DNA of 64,000 nucleotides from Janthinobacterium sp051380875 (GCF_051380875.1 NZ_JBNYXW010000016.1:1-64000), one strand, 5' to 3'. Shown: positions 32,096 through 40,334, counted from the first letter of the stretch. The notes: generated by a model from the letters alone, not told the origin. Numbers and translations: made by a program.

Positions 32096-34942
32096 TTGAA
32101 ACCAATTACTGCCCTCCTGCTTGCCGCCGGCATTCTGTCGCCTTCGTTCGCCTTCGCCGCTACCCCGGTGCAAGCGGCCACACTCCAGAAAACTGGCAAA
32201 GTTGCACCCAGCCGCGCTGCTGCCGTCAAAGTCACTTCCGTCGAAGGCATCACCGAATACCGCCTGGCCAATGGCTTGCGCGTGCTGCTGTTTCCTGACG
32301 CCAGCAAGCCAACCCTGACCACGAATATCGTCTACCTGGTCGGTTCGCGCCATGAAAACTATGGCGAAACGGGCATGGCCCACTTGCTGGAACACTTGCT
32401 GTTCAAGCCCAGCGCCAACTTCGGCATCAAGAAGGGTACGAAAACCCCGGTCGAGATCCTGAACTCGACGGGCGCGCAGTTCAACGGCACCACCTGGTAC
32501 GACCGCACCAATTACTACGCCACCTTCCCTGCCAACGACGACAACCTGCGCCAGATGCTGGCCATGGAAGCGGACCGCATGGTCAACGCCGCCATCGACC
32601 AGAACGACCTGTGGAATCCAAAGACGCAAAAGGGTGAAATGACGGTGGTGCGCAACGAATTCGAGATGGGCGAGAGCGACCCGATCGGCGTGACCAGCGA
32701 ACGCATCCAGGCCATTGCCTACGATTGGCACAACTATGGCAAGTCGACCATCGGCGCCCGCTCCGACATCGAACAGGTCAACATTCCCCGCTTGCGCGCG
32801 TTCTATCAAAAATATTATCAGCCAGATAATGCCGTGCTGATGGTGGCGGGCCGCTTCGACGAAGCCAAGGTCTTGCAGCAGATCAATGAGCTGTTCGGCA
32901 AGATCGCCAAGCCCACGCGCGTGATCGAGCCGACCTACACGGCCGAACCGGTGCAGGATGGCGAGCGCGCCGTGACGGTGCGCCGCAGCGGCGGCACGCA
33001 GTTCGTCGGCGCCGGCTACCACGTGGCGCCGTCCGGCAACCCGGACGCCATCGCCATCGAAGTGCTCGCTCACGTGCTGACCGATGCGCCGGCCGGGCGC
33101 TTGCACAAGGCGCTGGTGGAAACCAAGCTGGCCAGCAAGATCGAATACAACTCGGTGAGCAATCTGGAACCGGGCTACAACTTGTTCGGCGCGCTGGTGC
33201 CCCTCGATGGCAACCTTGATGCAGCGCAAACGGCCATGCTGAAAGTGCTGGAAGACTTGAAGTCGCAGCCGGTCACGGATGCGGAAGTGGCGCGCGTCAA
33301 GCAGCAGCTGAACAAGCAGGTTGACCTGATCACCTCGAACACGGCGCGCATGACGATCGCCTTGACCGAATCCCTGGCGGCCGGCGACTGGCGTTTGTTC
33401 TTCCTGCAGCGCGATCAGCTCGACAAGCTGACGACGGCGCAAGTGCAGGCGGCAGCCGAGAAATACCTGAAGACGTCGAACCGCACCCTGGGCCGTTTCA
33501 TCCCCACCGATGCGCCGGACCGCACGGTCGTGCCAGCCTACGCCGACGTGGCGCCGCTACTGGCCGGCTATACGGGCCGCGCCGTGGTGGCGCAGGGCGA
33601 ATCGTTCGACCCCAGCCCGGACAATATCGAAGCGCGCACAACCCGGTTTACCTTGCCGAATGGCTTGAAAGGCGCCTTGCTGCCGAAGAAAACCAAGGGC
33701 AACACGGTCAGCGTCGTGCTGAAACTGCAGATCGGCAGCGAAGAGGGCCTGCGCGGCAAGTCGCAAGTGGGCAGCTACACGGCCAATCTGCTGTCGCGCG
33801 GCACGGATAAACTCTCGCGCCAGGAAGTGAAGGACAAGTTCGACCAGCTGGGCATGCAAGTGGCAGTGACGGGCGGTGCCGAAGGCGTGACGGCCGGGCT
33901 GACAGGCAAGCGCGAGAACTTGCCGGCCGCCATGGAGCTGCTGGCGCAAGTGCTGCAAAAGCCGGCCCTCGCCGAGACGGAGTTCCTGGAATTGCAGCGC
34001 GAACGCGTGGGCCGCGCCGAGCAGGAATTGCCTGAGCCGCAGCCACTGGCCGTCAACGCCTTCCGCCGCTTGATTGACGCCACGCCGGAAGGCCATGTGC
34101 GCCATATCGGCACCATGCCGTTTGAGCTGGCGCAATGGAAGGCGATCAATGTTGCCGATGTGAAAGCGTTCCATGCGGCCTATTATGGCGCTGCTGATGC
34201 CACTTTTGCCGCCGTGGGCGACTTCGACCCGGCCGCGCTGAAGGCGCAAGTGGCCAGCCTGTACGGCAACTGGAAGGCGCAGCAGCCGTATGTGCGCATT
34301 CTTGATGCCGTCAAACCCGTCAGCGGCGAAAAAGTGACCTTGGAAACGCCGGACAAGGCCAACAGCGTGCTGTTCGCCATCCAGCCGATTGCGCTCAAGG
34401 ATGATGCGCCCGCCTATCCGGCGCTGGTGATCGCCAACCACATGCTCGGTGGCGGCGCCTTGCGCAGCCGCCTGGCCGACCGTATCCGCCAGAAGGAAGG
34501 CTTGTCGTATGGCGTCGGTTCGCAAGTGACCGTGCCATCGCGCGAGCCGGCCGGCTACTGGATGGCGTACGCCATCAGCGCGCCGCAAAACACGGCCAAG
34601 GTGGAAGCTGCGCTGCGCGAGGAAATCGCCAAGGTGCTGGCCGATGGTTTCTCGGAAGCGGAACTGGTCGAAGCGAAAAAGGGCTGGCTGCAATCGGAAG
34701 AAGTGGGCCGCACGCAAGACATCGGCCTGGCGCGCGGTTTGTCCGATTACCTGGCGCAAGGCCGTACCATGGCCTATGACAAGGACCTCGAAGCCAAGGT
34801 GGCCGCCTTGACCCTGGCGCAAGTAAACCAGGTCCTGCGCGACTACCTGAAGCCAGCGGCCGTCTCGATCGTGACGGCGGGCGACTTTGCCAAGGTAGCC
34901 AAGGAAGGCGAAAGCGGCGCCAAGGCGACAACGTCGAAGTAG
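32096..34942 (+). CDS. M16 family zinc metalloprotease, two tandem units
   Basis: 948 residues from TTG 32096 (AGGA ten bases upstream), giving signal peptide KPITALLLAAGILSPSFAFA. Each half has an M16 N and C domain. The first half carries the inverted zinc motif HLLEH (His96-His100); the downstream glutamate is likely in VVRNEFEMGESD. The second half (from about 515, RFTLPNGLKGALLPKKTKGN) lacks the motif, as in PqqL-like proteases where it only shapes the chamber. Expected to degrade peptides in the periplasm. Ends in AKEGESGAKATTSK. No pqq genes nearby. Confidence 0.9.
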   Translation: MKPITALLLAAGILSPSFAFAATPVQAATLQKTGKVAPSRAAAVKVTSVEGITEYRLANGLRVLLFPDASKPTLTTNIVYLVGSRHENYGETGMAHLLEHLLFKPSANFGIKKGTKTPVEILNSTGAQFNGTTWYDRTNYYATFPANDDNLRQMLAMEADRMVNAAIDQNDLWNPKTQKGEMTVVRNEFEMGESDPIGVTSERIQAIAYDWHNYGKSTIGARSDIEQVNIPRLRAFYQKYYQPDNAVLMVAGRFDEAKVLQQINELFGKIAKPTRVIEPTYTAEPVQDGERAVTVRRSGGTQFVGAGYHVAPSGNPDAIAIEVLAHVLTDAPAGRLHKALVETKLASKIEYNSVSNLEPGYNLFGALVPLDGNLDAAQTAMLKVLEDLKSQPVTDAEVARVKQQLNKQVDLITSNTARMTIALTESLAAGDWRLFFLQRDQLDKLTTAQVQAAAEKYLKTSNRTLGRFIPTDAPDRTVVPAYADVAPLLAGYTGRAVVAQGESFDPSPDNIEARTTRFTLPNGLKGALLPKKTKGNTVSVVLKLQIGSEEGLRGKSQVGSYTANLLSRGTDKLSRQEVKDKFDQLGMQVAVTGGAEGVTAGLTGKRENLPAAMELLAQVLQKPALAETEFLELQRERVGRAEQELPEPQPLAVNAFRRLIDATPEGHVRHIGTMPFELAQWKAINVADVKAFHAAYYGAADATFAAVGDFDPAALKAQVASLYGNWKAQQPYVRILDAVKPVSGEKVTLETPDKANSVLFAIQPIALKDDAPAYPALVIANHMLGGGALRSRLADRIRQKEGLSYGVGSQVTVPSREPAGYWMAYAISAPQNTAKVEAALREEIAKVLADGFSEAELVEAKKGWLQSEEVGRTQDIGLARGLSDYLAQGRTMAYDKDLEAKVAALTLAQVNQVLRDYLKPAAVSIVTAGDFAKVAKEGESGAKATTSK

Positions 34943-34969
34943 CGCGTATAGATAAACAGCGACAATGCG

Positions 34970-35090
34970 AGTGAACTGACCCCAATAAGTTGGATGCCAA
35001 ATTATTGGGGATTTTTCATGACGAAGTACATGGAGCAGTGCAAACTTGCCGTGGTTCGGCAGTAGCTGTCAGGTTAAATGGGAGCGCTTT
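34970..35090 (+). mobile_element. IS3-type (IS150-like) insertion sequence remnant
   Basis: GTGAACTGACCCC at the edge is an IS3-type end, followed by a 9-base hairpin CCCCAATAA/TTATTGGGG (34980-34988, 35002-35010). ATG 35018 then reads MTKYMEQCKLAVVRQ, stop, LSG, stop: the first residues of an IS150-type OrfA (usually MTKYxxxFKLxVVxxYLSG) with two nonsense changes. Nothing further of the transposase remains. It marks the left edge of the decayed T6SS segment. Confidence 0.7.
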
Positions 35091-35351
35091 CATCTGCTAC
35101 AGGTTGTCAGATGAGTTAGAGAGCTATGGCCATGTTAGGCACCGGCAAGTAGCAGACAGTCACTCTTTTGTCACAATGTGCGTGTTTTTCTTTCCGGCAA
35201 TTTATTATTCTATACATCCGCTTTCGGTCAGGAGTAGCCATTCGCGTTGACGTGACAATGCGTGACTTTTCGCACTTGGTAATTCGTTATGCTCATGAGC
35301 CGCTGACGGCCAAGCAAATCCACCGACTTAATTAATGTTGAATGAATCTTA
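35091..35351. other. Non-coding AT-rich spacer after IS remnant
   Basis: About 260 bases in which I find no supported gene. It probably carries the promoter of the small gene at 35352, but no element can be fixed. Confidence 0.3.
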
Positions 35352-35672
35352 ATGACAAAAATCATTGTTCGACGAAAGAAAGCAATTTGGCAAGATAGAG
35401 CTCGGAAATACACCGTTCTTTTGGATGGGAGCGATATTGCCAGAGTTTCGAATGGCTCGGAGGTTGAGTTCGATGTCGAGCCCGGAAAGCACACTGTGCA
35501 GTTGCAAATCGATTGGTGTCATTCGCAAAAGTTTGAGGTTGACGTTCGCCTTGCAGAGCCTGTGATACTTGAATGCGGACCGAACGCGTCACCATTCTCA
35601 GCGATCTTTTACATCACCCTATGGAAGGATAAATATATTTGGTTGCGAGGTTGGCGTAACGTCAACGTCTGA
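35352..35672 (+). CDS. Small beta-rich hypothetical protein
   Basis: 106 residues: MTKIIVRRKKAIWQDRARKY, then VLLDGSDIARVSNGSEVEFD, VEPGKHTVQLQIDWCHSQKF and a hydrophobic end PFSAIFYITLWKDKYIWLRG. The repeated strand-turn pattern with VEPGKHTVQLQIDW resembles PEGA-like or immunoglobulin-like beta sandwiches, with a possible C-terminal membrane contact. Base composition is more AT-rich than the flanks. It sits between an IS remnant and T6SS fragments, so it is likely accessory; function unknown. Confidence 0.6.
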   Translation: MTKIIVRRKKAIWQDRARKYTVLLDGSDIARVSNGSEVEFDVEPGKHTVQLQIDWCHSQKFEVDVRLAEPVILECGPNASPFSAIFYITLWKDKYIWLRGWRNVNV

Positions 35673-35705
35673 GCAACTTAGGCGGAATTCGGCCAGCAGC
35701 GGACA

Positions 35706-35924
35706 TTGGTACTGGTAGAGGAGAGACATGTCGAATTACCGTATATTCATGGTAGCTTTTTGCGTGGCTATCCGTTGCGCGAAGCACGCGTCGAGGTGCT
35801 GTCGGTGTCGGGTACGCCGGGCAGCTACCGTGCCACGGTCTTCCTCAAGTCGCACTTCCAGCTGGGGGAATTGACCGCATCGATCCGCCTGGTGGCCGAG
35901 TTGCCGCCTAAGCCCGCTTCATAG
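35706..35924 (+). pseudogene. tssC: tssC 3' fragment (T6SS sheath large subunit)
   Basis: From about 35758 the frame reads YPLREARVEVLSVSGTPGSY, then RATVFLKSHFQLGELTASIR and LVAELPPKPAS. This is the C-terminal end of TssC/VipB, the large subunit of the contractile type VI sheath (normally about 490 residues). Only about 55 residues remain and the sequence before them is unrelated, so a deletion removed the rest. The hcp gene follows 21 bases later, as in intact T6SS operons. Confidence 0.75.
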
Positions 35925-35945
35925 ATTTGAACCTCGGAGACACGC

Positions 35946-36443
35946 ATGGAGGTAATTATTCTGGACATGGGCGACACCATCAAGGGCGATTCGACGCTTG
36001 AAGGCTTTGTCGATAAAATTGAACTCATGTCGTTTAGCCACAACGTGGCAATGCAGGTTACGAACGACGTCAGCAACAAGGAGCGCACCTCGGGCCGGCC
36101 GTATATCGGCGAGTTCAGCGTCACCAAGTTCCTCGACAGCTCGACGCCGGTGGTCAATGCGTACTGCTGCGGCGGCAAGGAAATCCCCGAGGTGAAAATC
36201 ACCTGCGCGCGCAATTCCGGCGCCGACGACGGCGCGGTGATGCCGTTGATCGTCTACACGCTGTCGAATGTGTTGTTTTCGAGCGTTAGCGTCAGCGGCG
36301 GCACCGGCGGCAAGCCGGTCGAAACGCTGTTGATGAACTTCGTCAAGATCAAGTGGGAAGTGTCATCGCAGAAGACCGACGGCAGCAAGGGGGGCACCGC
36401 CGCATCGACCTGGGATCTTGCTGCCAACAAGTTGCAGAAGTAA
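35946..36443 (+). CDS. hcp: Hcp/TssD type VI secretion tube protein
   Basis: 165 residues, full length, with GGAG upstream of ATG 35946. Family features: MEVIILDMGDTIKGDSTLEG, FVDKIELMSFSHNVAMQVTN, RTSGRPYIGEFSVTKFLDSS and ETLLMNFVKIKWEVSSQKTD. Hcp hexamers stack into the inner tube that is fired out by the T6SS sheath and also carries effectors. No sheath, baseplate or membrane-complex gene is intact nearby, so this is an orphan; it could still serve a T6SS coded elsewhere. Cysteines YCCGG and TCARN are unusual additions. Confidence 0.85.
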   Translation: MEVIILDMGDTIKGDSTLEGFVDKIELMSFSHNVAMQVTNDVSNKERTSGRPYIGEFSVTKFLDSSTPVVNAYCCGGKEIPEVKITCARNSGADDGAVMPLIVYTLSNVLFSSVSVSGGTGGKPVETLLMNFVKIKWEVSSQKTDGSKGGTAASTWDLAANKLQK

Positions 36444-36448
36444 GCCGC

Positions 36449-36535
36449 ATGGTATCCGACCGTGCCGCCGCGCGCCTGCCGTTGCTGGAGCGCGTGGCCC
36501 TACGTCACCAAGGGACAACGCTCAATACTTGGTGA
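36449..36535 (+). pseudogene. Short ORF after hcp, possible tssE start fragment
   Basis: ATG 36449, six bases after the hcp stop, opens MVSDRAAARLPLLERVALRH and ends after 28 codons. In T6SS operons tssE, a gp25-like baseplate protein that begins with a short LLxRL-type helix, follows hcp. Position and the PLLERV segment fit, but the match is short and uncertain. What follows is not baseplate sequence. Confidence 0.3.
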
Positions 36536-36639
36536 GATATATCGAGATGTCCGCTTTGGGGCGCAAGCTGCCGCTCACCGGACGCTGTCATGCCAAGCCT
36601 GAGCTGCTACAAATCACGCCCGCATCAGACCCAAACTAA

Positions 36640-36676
36640 AAGGGCTGGGCCCTGTGCAATACAGAACCCAGCCCTT
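36640..36676. terminator. Hairpin terminator between T6SS remnant and OmpA lipoprotein gene
   Basis: Perfect 10-base arms AAGGGCTGGG (36640-36649) and CCCAGCCCTT (36667-36676) with a 17-base loop. It lies 69 bases beyond the stop of the convergent OmpA lipoprotein gene and can end transcription from either side. Confidence 0.6.
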
Positions 36677-36744
36677 GGCCGTATGGCAAACGATACTGTC
36701 GGCAGTTCACATTGCCGGCGGTTTTTTATTGGCACATGTAAAAT

Positions 36745-37425
36745 TTAGCGCGGCGCCATCTCTGCGACGTAGATTTCCACGCGGCGATTGCGGGCGCGAT
36801 CCGAAGCGTCGGCATTCGAGGCGATCGGCTCGCGCGAACCGCGGCCTTCGGTGACGATGCGGGTCGGCGAGACGCCGCGCATGGCCAGGTAGTCGCGCGT
36901 GTGGGCTGCGCGTTCCACCGACAAAGGCTGGTTGATCGAATCGCTGCCCGTGCTATCCGTATGGCCGATGATGTTGACCGTGGTGTTCGGGTTTTCATTC
37001 AGGGTGGCGGCAAAGCGGTCGAGAATCGGGCGGAAGTTGCCTTTGATATCGGCGCGGTTGGTGTCGAAAGAGATGTCGCTAGGAATCTCCATTTTCAGGC
37101 GGTTATCGGCCGTCTGCGTCACTTGCACGCCCGTACCCTGGGTGGCTTGTTCCATCGCGCGCTTCTGGTTTTCCATGCGGTTCGACCAGATATTGCCGAC
37201 CACGGCGCCAGCAGCCGCACCCAGCAGGGCACCGCCTGCCGTACGGCCGCCACCGCCGCCGCCGGTGGTGCCGCCGATCAGGGCGCCCAGGCCGGCGCCG
37301 ACGCCAGCGCCCGTGGCCGTACCACGTTGCGTCGAGGACATATCCGCGCAGCCGGTGGCGGCCAGCGTGAGTACCAGCATGCCGATCAGGGATTTGGCGC
37401 CAGGGCCGTTTTTGAACGTTTTCAT
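36745..37425 (-). CDS. OmpA-family lipoprotein with glycine zipper (YiaD-like)
   Basis: 226 residues from ATG 37425. Lipobox LTLAATGC (Cys about 26). Residues about 38-78 form a glycine zipper (GAGVGAGLGALIGGTTGGGG; GGALLGAAAGAVVGNIWSNR) that would insert in a membrane. Then an OmpA C-terminal peptidoglycan-binding domain: SFDTNRADIKGNF, NIIGHTDSTGSDSINQPLSV, RGVSPTRIVTEGRGSREPIA and NRRVEIYV. It would link outer membrane and cell wall. It is the first of a long run of envelope-stress-type genes. Confidence 0.9.
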   Translation of the reverse strand: MKTFKNGPGAKSLIGMLVLTLAATGCADMSSTQRGTATGAGVGAGLGALIGGTTGGGGGGRTAGGALLGAAAGAVVGNIWSNRMENQKRAMEQATQGTGVQVTQTADNRLKMEIPSDISFDTNRADIKGNFRPILDRFAATLNENPNTTVNIIGHTDSTGSDSINQPLSVERAAHTRDYLAMRGVSPTRIVTEGRGSREPIASNADASDRARNRRVEIYVAEMAPR

Positions 37426-37596
37426 GGATTTTCTCCTTGTTTTGTTATTGGGACATACCCAGGAACTACCCGCACACGTTACTGCAAAATGGGCCGGCTT
37501 GCCAGTGCATGCAAAATGGCACGCAAATGGCACGCAAAAGAGCGGCGCCCGTTTGCACGCGCGCCGCCCCTGTCAGCCTGCGCTAACGGCCGGGAG

Positions 37597-37743
37597 CTAT
37601 AGCCCGCGCCCGCTGATCAGGCGCAACAGGATCATGATGATCGCCACGACCAGCAGGATATGGATGAAGCCGCCAATGGTATAGGAAGTTACCAGGCCCA
37701 GCAGCCAGAGAATGATGAGTACTACTGCGATTGTATAGAGCAT
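37597..37743 (-). CDS. 48-residue hydrophobic protein, lmo0937-like
   Basis: Starts at ATG 37743: MLYTIAVVLIILWLLGLVTS, then YTIGGFIHILLVVAIIMILL and RLISGRGL. It is nearly all two membrane helices. The sequence fits the tiny lmo0937/DUF5670 family found in many stress-induced gene sets. A site of the local 14-mer palindrome lies 154 bases upstream. Role unknown; possibly membrane stabilisation. Confidence 0.85.
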   Translation of the reverse strand: MLYTIAVVLIILWLLGLVTSYTIGGFIHILLVVAIIMILLRLISGRGL

Positions 37744-37896
37744 GATGTGTCCTCCGAGAGTAGTGTGTCGATGACGGTTGCCTGGCTTGCAAGGCGCTAG
37801 CGTCTGGCGCTGTCATCGCTTGTTGTCATTGGCGGCGACTGAGTCGCTGAACGCTGATGCCATAACTTATTGTCTACTTTGTTTCTGGAATTATCT

Positions 37897-37910
37897 GTAC
37901 GCTGCCGTAC
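37897..37910. promoter_or_regulatory. 14-mer palindrome site A (GTACGCTGCCGTAC)
   Basis: Lies 154 bases before the lmo0937-like gene. It shares 23 identical bases including flanks with site G at 48686 on the other strand. Member of the GTRCG-N4-CGNAC set. Confidence 0.6.
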
Positions 37911-37930
37911 ACAAGCGATATTTAGCCAGC

Positions 37931-38215
37931 TTATTTATTTAACCAATTCCTGTCGCGCACACACCGTTGCGGCTGGCGTGTTTTCTCTTGCTCGCCGTCC
38001 ATGCCCGGTAGCCAGGCCAGCATGCCGGCCATGCCGACGGCGCCCGCCAGGCAGCTGAACATGCCGCCGGTGAGCAGCAGCATGACGCCGAACACCGGTG
38101 CACTCGCTGGCGCTGGCGCCAGGTCCAGTGCGCAAAAGCCCAGCGCCGTGGCCAGCATGCCGCCGCCGATGAAGCCCAGCCAGATCCTGTTGCTGCCTGC
38201 CTTGTCGTTCTCCAT
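37931..38215 (-). CDS. Small membrane protein, unknown
   Basis: 94 residues from ATG 38215, placed six bases after AAGGAG; ATG 38221 is too close to that site. Two to three hydrophobic segments: IWLGFIGGGMLATALGFCAL, ASAPVFGVMLLLTGGMFSCL and AGAVGMAGMLAWLPG. The tail is charged (MDGEQEKTRQPQRCVRDRN). Rich in Gly and Ala, as other members of this gene run. No family recognised. A 14-mer palindrome (38286) lies 71 bases upstream. Confidence 0.65.
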   Translation of the reverse strand: MENDKAGSNRIWLGFIGGGMLATALGFCALDLAPAPASAPVFGVMLLLTGGMFSCLAGAVGMAGMLAWLPGMDGEQEKTRQPQRCVRDRNWLNK

Positions 38216-38285
38216 GGCCATCTCCTTTGAAGGATTGCGTTGAACTTTCCTGAGTGCATCATCTCGCGCTGCAGCTCATGCATCT

Positions 38286-38299
38286 GTACGCCAACGAAC
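38286..38299. promoter_or_regulatory. 14-mer palindrome site I (GTACGCCAACGAAC)
   Basis: 71 bases upstream of the small membrane protein at 38215. One base off the stricter consensus. Confidence 0.45.
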
Positions 38300-38314
38300 A
38301 TGATCAAAAAGAAA

Positions 38315-38335
38315 ACGCCCGGACGAGCCGGGCGT
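38315..38335 (-). terminator. Terminator of the polyQ glycine-zipper gene
   Basis: Arms ACGCCCGG (38315-38322) and CCGGGCGT (38328-38335) with a 5-base loop. On the minus strand it is followed by TTTTCTTTTT, a strong intrinsic terminator 50 bases after the stop at 38386. Confidence 0.85.
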
Positions 38336-38385
38336 GGGTTCACTGCAACGCATTGCGGCAGCGCCGCCGCCGTTCTCTCAGGCGC

Positions 38386-39060
38386 TTAGCCGATGGCGCG
38401 CAAGCCGCCGTTGACGACGCGCACGCGGTCGCCCTGGCGCCACTTGGGCGCGGCGCTCTGGTGCACGGTGCGTGTCTTGCCATTATCGAGGCGTACGACG
38501 ATGTTATAGCTGCGCGTGGCGCGCACGCTGCCTTCGATCTGGTTGCCGGCCACGGCGCCGCCGACGGCGCCCAGTACGGTGGCCAGCTGCTTGCCGTGGC
38601 CGCCGCCTACCTGGTTGCCCAGCAAGCCGCCGACGACGGCGCCGCCGGCCGCGCCCACGCCGCTGCCTTCGGCGCGCGTATTGACTTCATGGATGGCTTC
38701 GACGACGCCGCAATTGCCGCACACCTGTGGCGCAGGGGCGGCCGCCACGTATTGCGGCTGTGGCTGGCGTATCGGCGCGGGCTGCTGTACCGGTTGTTGC
38801 TGCTGTTGCTGCTGCTGTTGCTGTTGCTGCTGCAGTGGCAGTGCGGCCAGCGGCTGCACGCCGTTCACTGCCTGGTTCGGCTGGTTTGCCTGCAGGCTGG
38901 CCAGCTGCTCGGCCGAGGCGTTGGCCGACAGCGGCGGCGCCTCGCTTTGCGAGGAGGGCAGCCAGCCCATCAGGGCGGCCGTGCCGACGCCGCAGAACAG
39001 CAAGACCGCGACGGCGGCGGCCAAGAGCAGCGGATGGAGGGATTTGGTGGTGGTAGTCAT
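38386..39060 (-). CDS. Glycine-zipper 2TM protein with polyglutamine tract
   Basis: 224 residues from ATG 39060. One N-terminal membrane helix (HPLLLAAAVAVLLFCGVGTA). A linker with 13 consecutive glutamines (about residues 77-89) then PVQQPAPIRQPQPQ. Next CGNCGVVEAIHEVNTRAEGS and a Gly-zipper pair (GVGAAGGAVVGGLLGNQVGG; LATVLGAVGGAVAGNQIEG). The end YNIVVRLDNGKTRTVHQSAA then WRQGDRVRVVNGG is a small SlyB-type beta domain. Such proteins sit in the envelope; function unknown. The same domain end occurs in the gene at 48051. A 14-mer palindrome lies 86 bases upstream, shared with the Crp/Fnr gene. Confidence 0.85.
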   Translation of the reverse strand: MTTTTKSLHPLLLAAAVAVLLFCGVGTAALMGWLPSSQSEAPPLSANASAEQLASLQANQPNQAVNGVQPLAALPLQQQQQQQQQQQQQPVQQPAPIRQPQPQYVAAAPAPQVCGNCGVVEAIHEVNTRAEGSGVGAAGGAVVGGLLGNQVGGGHGKQLATVLGAVGGAVAGNQIEGSVRATRSYNIVVRLDNGKTRTVHQSAAPKWRQGDRVRVVNGGLRAIG

Positions 39061-39145
39061 GGAAGGCTCCTTGGTTTTTAAAATAATGAAATCGGTCATG
39101 CGTATTGCGTGCAGGCCAGTGTGCGGTGCTGCGTCCTTCACTTCC

Positions 39146-39159
39146 GTGCGTCACCGTAC
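39146..39159. promoter_or_regulatory. 14-mer palindrome site B (GTGCGTCACCGTAC)
   Basis: Between the divergent glycine-zipper gene (start 86 bases away) and the Crp/Fnr regulator gene (73 bases away). Placement allows autoregulation. Confidence 0.6.
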
Positions 39160-39231
39160 ATACAGGACTGTTGCCGCACCGTAGGCTAAGTAAAAATTAT
39201 GTCAAGTTGTAACGACAATCAGAAAAAGGTA

Positions 39232-40020
39232 ATGTCCACAATGACCGCCAGCTTGAATTTGTCCCGCGATTTGTCCCGCGACGCAGGCCGTGCCAGCCAG
39301 GGTTCGCCCGTGGCCACGACCGCCGCTGGCAACCGCTTGCTGGCCAGCCTGCCCGAGTCCGACCTGCGCCATCTGGCGGCGCTGTTCGATAGCGTCACGG
39401 TCGAGGTGGGCGACGTGCTGTACGAACCGGGCCAGCCTATCGACTATATCTATTTCCCGGGTGACTGCCTGATCTCGCTGCTGGCCGTGGCGGAAGGGCG
39501 CATGACGCTGGAAGTGGGCGCTGTTGGCCGTGAAGGCGTGCTTGGCGCCTCCGTCGCGCTGGGCCATGATCTGGCGCAAGTGCGTGCCGTGGTGCAACGT
39601 TCCGGGACGGCCAGCCGACTTTCGCGGGCCAGTTTTTGCGCCGAATTCGTCCAGCTCGATTCCCTGCAGCGCTTGCTGTACCGCTACACCGATACCCTGC
39701 TGGCGCAAGCGATCCAGATTGCCGTATGCAGCCGCTTTCACGTGCTGGAGGCACGCCTGGCGCGCTCCTTGCTGATTACGCGCGACCGATTGCAGTCGGA
39801 AAAATTCCACCTGACGCATGAATTCCTGGCCCATACGCTGGGTGTGCGCCGGGTCGGCGTGACCAAGGCCGCGAGCGCGCTGCAACAGCAAAAACTCATC
39901 AGCTACAGTCGCGGCAACATCGAGATACTCGATTCAGCCGGCCTGGAAGCCGTCTCCTGCCGCTGTTACGCGCTGGTCAAGGATGCCGGCAGCAGCGGCA
40001 TGGCCAACGTCTTCGTTTAA
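39232..40020 (+). CDS. Crp/Fnr family transcriptional regulator
   Basis: 262 residues from ATG 39232 with AAAGG just before it (ATG 39241 is an alternative). Residues about 30-140 are a cyclic-nucleotide-binding-type beta barrel (LFDSVTVEVGDVLYEPGQPI, then YIYFPGDCLISLL), without the conserved cAMP-binding arginine-serine pair or FNR cysteines, so the signal is unknown. The C-terminal HTH_Crp_2 reads LTHEFLAHTLGVRRVGVTKA then ASALQQQKLISYSRGNIEIL. The recognition helix RRVGVTKA differs from CRP and FNR, so a non-standard site is expected. It lies within a cluster of envelope genes that share the 14-mer palindrome with FNR-type 5-4-5 geometry. Confidence 0.85.
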   Translation: MSTMTASLNLSRDLSRDAGRASQGSPVATTAAGNRLLASLPESDLRHLAALFDSVTVEVGDVLYEPGQPIDYIYFPGDCLISLLAVAEGRMTLEVGAVGREGVLGASVALGHDLAQVRAVVQRSGTASRLSRASFCAEFVQLDSLQRLLYRYTDTLLAQAIQIAVCSRFHVLEARLARSLLITRDRLQSEKFHLTHEFLAHTLGVRRVGVTKAASALQQQKLISYSRGNIEILDSAGLEAVSCRCYALVKDAGSSGMANVFV

Positions 40021-40064
40021 ATCCCTTCTGCAACACTTTCCTGCAGTCTTTTGTTTTGCACACG

Positions 40065-40107
40065 CAAAAAAGCGGGGCTGGCACCTGGGCACCCGCCCCG
40101 CTTTTTG
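40065..40107. terminator. Bidirectional terminator between Crp/Fnr and OsmB-like genes
   Basis: AGCGGGGC (40071-40078) pairs with GCCCCGCT (40095-40102), flanked by AAAAAA on one side and TTTTT on the other. It serves both convergent genes. Confidence 0.85.
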
Positions 40108-40115
40108 ATTGCCGC

Positions 40116-40334
40116 TTACTTTGGCTTGACCTGGTTGCCGATCACGCCGCCGACGGCGGCGCCGCCGACTGCGCCGACTGCGCTACCGCCCGTCAGGACG
40201 GAGCCGGCAACGGCGCCGATGCCAGCGCCGACGGCCGTGTTTTTATCCTGGCGTGACATGCTGGAGCAGGCGGTCAGGCTCAGCAATAGAGCCGCGATGG
40301 AAGTGGTGGCGGCGAGTTTTTGAATGATTTGCAT
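40116..40334 (-). CDS. Small glycine-zipper lipoprotein, OsmB-like
   Basis: 72 residues from ATG 40334 with AGGAG upstream. Lipobox SLTACSSM (Cys about 23), then DKNTAVGAGIGAVAGSVLTG and GSAVGAVGGAAVGGVIGNQV, a two-part glycine zipper as in OsmB/YMGG proteins, which are outer-membrane lipoproteins induced by osmotic stress in enterobacteria. The cellular role is not settled. A 14-mer palindrome (site C) lies 125 bases upstream. Confidence 0.85.
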   Translation of the reverse strand: MQIIQKLAATTSIAALLLSLTACSSMSRQDKNTAVGAGIGAVAGSVLTGGSAVGAVGGAAVGGVIGNQVKPK

